From contig JAHENN010000050.1 of NCBI GenBank assembly GCA_018609665.1, positions 1 to 7,986 of the forward strand: 7,986 bases of DNA, read 5' to 3'. Numbering within the stretch: position 1 is the stretch's first letter; each line of letters starts with the position of its first letter. The translations under genes and the position numbers were made by a program. This DNA is from Haloarculaceae archaeon. Lineage in GTDB: Archaea; Halobacteriota; Halobacteria; Halobacteriales; Haloarculaceae. This document shows, piece by piece, positions 6,604-7,986 of this stretch. The notes under the pieces were generated by a model. That model ran no database searches. It had not been told where the DNA came from and was given only the letters and a program-made list of their open reading frames with translations.

Positions 6604-6610
6604 TTTTTTT
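6604..6610. other. T7 tract at the left edge of the repeat region
   Basis: Seven consecutive T residues on the plus strand are striking in this GC-rich DNA. They lie between the zinc-ribbon promoter and the inverted-repeat region. The tract could be a U-tract terminator for a plus-strand transcript or simply an AT-rich boundary. No plus-strand gene ends nearby. Confidence 0.3.
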
Positions 6611-6626
6611 GAAACGAATCCTCGAC

Positions 6627-6665
6627 CACCTCGAGAGCGCTCGCCCGGCTCCGGTCGCGTGGCTC
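6627..6665. repeat. Left arm of a long imperfect inverted repeat
   Basis: This 39-base segment matches the reverse complement of 6970-7008 at 35 of 39 positions, with mismatches at positions 9, 13, 18 and 33 of the arm. It contains an uninterrupted CCGGCTCCGGTCGCG block. The arms are 304 bp apart and enclose the nested stem at 6848-6914. Outside the arms, CTCGAC (6621-6626) is complementary to GTCGAG (7014-7019), offset by five extra bases on the right. The pairing is seen directly. Whether it is the end of a non-autonomous element or a transcript-folding signal is unknown. Confidence 0.65.
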
Positions 6666-6669
6666 ACGG

Positions 6670-6803
6670 CTCCCTGCGGTCGCCGTTCGCCAGTCCGATG
6701 CCCCTCGCTCCGCTCGGGGCCTCGCAACGGCTCGCTGCGCGCGCTCGCGTCGCTCGCGTGCCTGTTCCGGACGACTCCCTGCGGTCGTCGTCCGGCGTTC
6801 GCC
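6670..6803. repeat. Short direct and tandem repeats in the noncoding region
   Basis: CTCCCTGCGGTCG occurs at 6670-6682 and again at 6775-6787. In both copies CGTTCGCC follows (6684-6691 and 6796-6803), with 11 more bases between the two blocks in the second copy. Between these units is a tandem 9-mer, CGCTCGCGT, at 6742-6750 and 6751-6759. There is also a small palindromic block, CCCCTCGCTCCGCTCGGGG, at 6701-6719. Such CG-rich mini-palindromes are common in haloarchaeal intergenic DNA and give long spurious open frames. No gene is supported here. Confidence 0.55.
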
Positions 6804-6847
6804 TCACTTCGTTCGGCTCACCGTCGCCGGGGCACTGCCGAGCGCCG

Positions 6848-6914
6848 CTCGCCCTTTCAGTCCACCAGGGACAGCCCGCCGGAAAGCCGGCTCCTGGCGG
6901 ACTGAAAGGGCGAG
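6848..6914. repeat. Long near-perfect stem-loop with nested hairpin
   Basis: Bases 6848-6863 pair perfectly with 6899-6914 (16 bp, containing GCCCTTTCAGTCC and its complement). After a single A-C mismatch, 6865-6869 pair with 6893-6897 (CCAGG/CCTGG). A smaller hairpin, GCCGG-AAAG-CCGGC, is at 6878-6891. Together they could form a 67-nt structured element in either DNA or RNA. The arm motif with GGACTGAAAGGGCGAGG resembles a sequence I recall recurring between haloarchaeal genes, so it may be a dispersed repeat; that recollection is unverified. Confidence 0.7.
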
Positions 6915-6969
6915 GCCGGGTCCGGGAAGCACGGCGACGAAAGCACCGCAGCGAAGCGAGGAGCGCAGC

Positions 6970-7008
6970 GAGCCGCGCGACCGGAGCCGGCCGAGGGCTT
7001 TCGAGGTG
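6970..7008. repeat. Right arm of the long imperfect inverted repeat
   Basis: Partner of the arm at 6627-6665 (35/39 complementary). Part of it (6963-6975) is also perfectly complementary to CGGCTCGCTGCGC at 6728-6740, so two left segments could compete for this arm. From the central stem outwards, the left side is about 130 bp longer than the right, as if additional repeats had been inserted or expanded on the left. Confidence 0.65.
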
Positions 7009-7130
7009 TCAATGTCGAGTCGATAGCCGTCACCGCGAACCACTCCATACACTCCCTACACCGACCGACTCGGGATAGCGGAAGGCAGGGTTGACTGGTG
7101 GGTCTACGACGCCGAGACGGAGAGCCGACC
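7009..7130. other. Spacer between the repeat region and the last gene
   Basis: About 120 bp lie between the right repeat arm and the promoter of the last gene. No credible reading frame, RNA gene or notable repeat was seen. The base composition is somewhat less GC-rich than in the genes. Confidence 0.4.
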
Positions 7131-7140
7131 GCTTTTCCCC
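7130..7140 (+). promoter_or_regulatory. TATA-like element of the terminal gene
   Basis: CGCTTTTCCCC has its T-run about 26-30 nt before the GTG at 7162, the usual leaderless spacing, and supports that GTG as the start. Confidence 0.4.
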
Positions 7141-7161
7141 GAGCGCCCCCTGGCCGGAGCC

Positions 7162-7986
7162 GTGCGGGAGTACGCCTTCGAGCTCGCGGTCTGTGCCGCC
7201 GTCGAGGCCGACAGCGACGGCATCGTCGCCCGCCAGCTGGGCTCTCACTCCCGCGTCGTCGACGTCGTCGAGGTCCGGCCGGGGTCGGCGTTCGACGAGC
7301 GGGTCGCCCTCGCCGCCGAGACCGTCCCGCCGGCCGTCGTCGAGGGCGACGTCGGCGTCGGCCGGGCGCGGCACTGGCGGGAGGCCGTCGACCTGCCGCC
7401 CGAGCGGGCCCGGTCGGTCGTCGACCGCGCCGTCGAGGCCGGCTTCCTCGAGGTCGAGCGGCGCGACGGCCGCCGGTACGTCCGGCAGACGACGCGGTAC
7501 CCCGACTGGTTCGACGGCCTCCGGGCCTTCGAGAACAAGCCCGACCTCGGCCGGCCCGGCGACCTCCGGCTCCAGCTGCGGAAGGACGTCTCCCTCGGGC
7601 TGTTCGACGAGGTGGTGCTGGCCACGGCGTCGTACGTCACCGGCGCCCACCTCAACCGCATCCCCGAGGAGGTGGGAGTGTGGCGGTTCGACCCGGAGAC
7701 GGGCGACGCCGAGGTCGTCCGGGAGGCGGCGTCGCTGCCGACCGACGAGCCCGGGCTGGCGGTGCTGGACGAGCGCCCGGCCCGGGTCGACGTCGAGCCG
7801 GTCGACGCCGACGAGAAGGCGCGGCTGCGGCGCCGGGTCGCCGAGCGGGCCTACGGCAAGGGGTGGCGGCCCGAATCGCTGCCGGCCTGCGAGCAGGCGG
7901 CGGCGCAGGGTCCATCGTTCCGGCCCGACGACGCGCTGCCGTACTGCGGGTGGAAGGGGCGGTTCGTCGACCCGGCCCGGGAGTGC
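7162..7986 (+). CDS. Haloarchaeal protein of unknown function with possible nuclease-like core (partial, 3' end missing)
   Basis: The first 275 residues are in the window and the frame is open to its edge. The start is a GTG giving MREYAFELAVCAAVEAD; a TATA-like patch lies about 28 nt upstream and no better start exists. I believe this is the haloarchaeal DUF5787 family, but I recall the name only from memory. Residues about 66-108 (RARHWREAVDLPPERARSVV, then EAGFLEVERRDGRRYV) look like a winged helix. Residues about 118-175 resemble a PD-(D/E)XK core: Glu124-Asn-Lys126 as the ExK motif, Asp134, Gln138 and Lys141-Asp142, then FDEVVLAT, and IPEEVGVWRF, as in MmcB-like nucleases. Cysteines occur at residue 11 near the N-terminus and at 243, 262 and 275 near the end, which could bind a metal or an Fe-S cluster. 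The family and nuclease-like reading are inference; the gene itself is well supported by codon pattern and acidic composition. Confidence 0.75.
   Translation, partial: MREYAFELAVCAAVEADSDGIVARQLGSHSRVVDVVEVRPGSAFDERVALAAETVPPAVVEGDVGVGRARHWREAVDLPPERARSVVDRAVEAGFLEVERRDGRRYVRQTTRYPDWFDGLRAFENKPDLGRPGDLRLQLRKDVSLGLFDEVVLATASYVTGAHLNRIPEEVGVWRFDPETGDAEVVREAASLPTDEPGLAVLDERPARVDVEPVDADEKARLRRRVAERAYGKGWRPESLPACEQAAAQGPSFRPDDALPYCGWKGRFVDPAREC

Noticed and set aside
6627..7008. SRP RNA or RNase P RNA, because of the complementary ends and the stretch GGTCCGGGAAGCA near 6918
   Set aside because: The similarity to the SRP helix 8 motif is only superficial and the flanking conserved bases are absent; the RNase P conserved GAGGAAAGTCC-type core is also missing.
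6198..7078. Several overlapping open frames across the zinc-ribbon gene and the repeat region
   Set aside because: They follow CG-rich mini-palindromes, lack domains and acidic halophilic composition, and are produced by repeats in several frames at once.
6600..7161. CRISPR array
   Set aside because: The repeats are few, short, unevenly spaced and inverted rather than regular direct repeats with unique spacers.
7030..7650. Minus-strand open frame opposite the terminal gene
   Set aside because: The plus-strand frame has halophilic composition, a plausible start and recognisable motif order; the antisense frame has none.

Overview
The window looks like haloarchaeal chromosome (class Halobacteria). 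It is very GC-rich, the encoded proteins are strongly acidic (rich in Asp, Glu, Ala and Val), and most genes start at or a few bases after a position 24-30 nt downstream of an AT-rich TATA-like patch, the arrangement of leaderless haloarchaeal transcripts. The products also have their closest remembered relatives in haloarchaea: PyrE2-type orotate phosphoribosyltransferase, the GfcR regulator and a TFS-like zinc-ribbon protein.

Layout: positions 2-226 hold the end of an unidentified membrane protein. A citrate synthase follows (260-1393), then orotate phosphoribosyltransferase (1447-1974), a GfcR-type regulator fusing a helix-turn-helix to a phosphoribosyltransferase fold (2060-2794), and an AzgA-like NCS2 nucleobase permease (2820-4301). 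Next come a membrane-anchored, arylsulfotransferase-like beta-propeller protein (4373-5758) and a small glutaredoxin (5824-6078), all on the plus strand. A TFS/RPA12-like zinc-ribbon protein lies on the minus strand (6180-6497). About 530 bp without a credible gene (roughly 6630-7161) contain nested inverted repeats. The last gene (from 7162) runs off the end and encodes a haloarchaeal protein of unknown function.

How the genes may work together: pyrE, gfcR and the permease form a plausible PRPP/nucleobase group (pyrimidine synthesis, a PRT-fold sensor, purine-base uptake), although GfcR in Haloferax is known as a sugar-catabolism activator. Citrate synthase is central metabolism. The other genes look like independent units with their own promoters.

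Most of the window is ordinary core-type sequence. Four points merit a second look. The TFS-like protein lacks the acidic dipeptide needed for transcript cleavage. The terminal protein shows a pattern suggesting a winged helix followed by a PD-(D/E)XK nuclease-like core and conserved-looking cysteines. The intergenic region carries a 35/39 imperfect inverted repeat enclosing a 16-bp perfect stem. The PRT-fold regulator sits next to a purine permease. No CRISPR array, tRNA, rRNA or complete transposase was seen.
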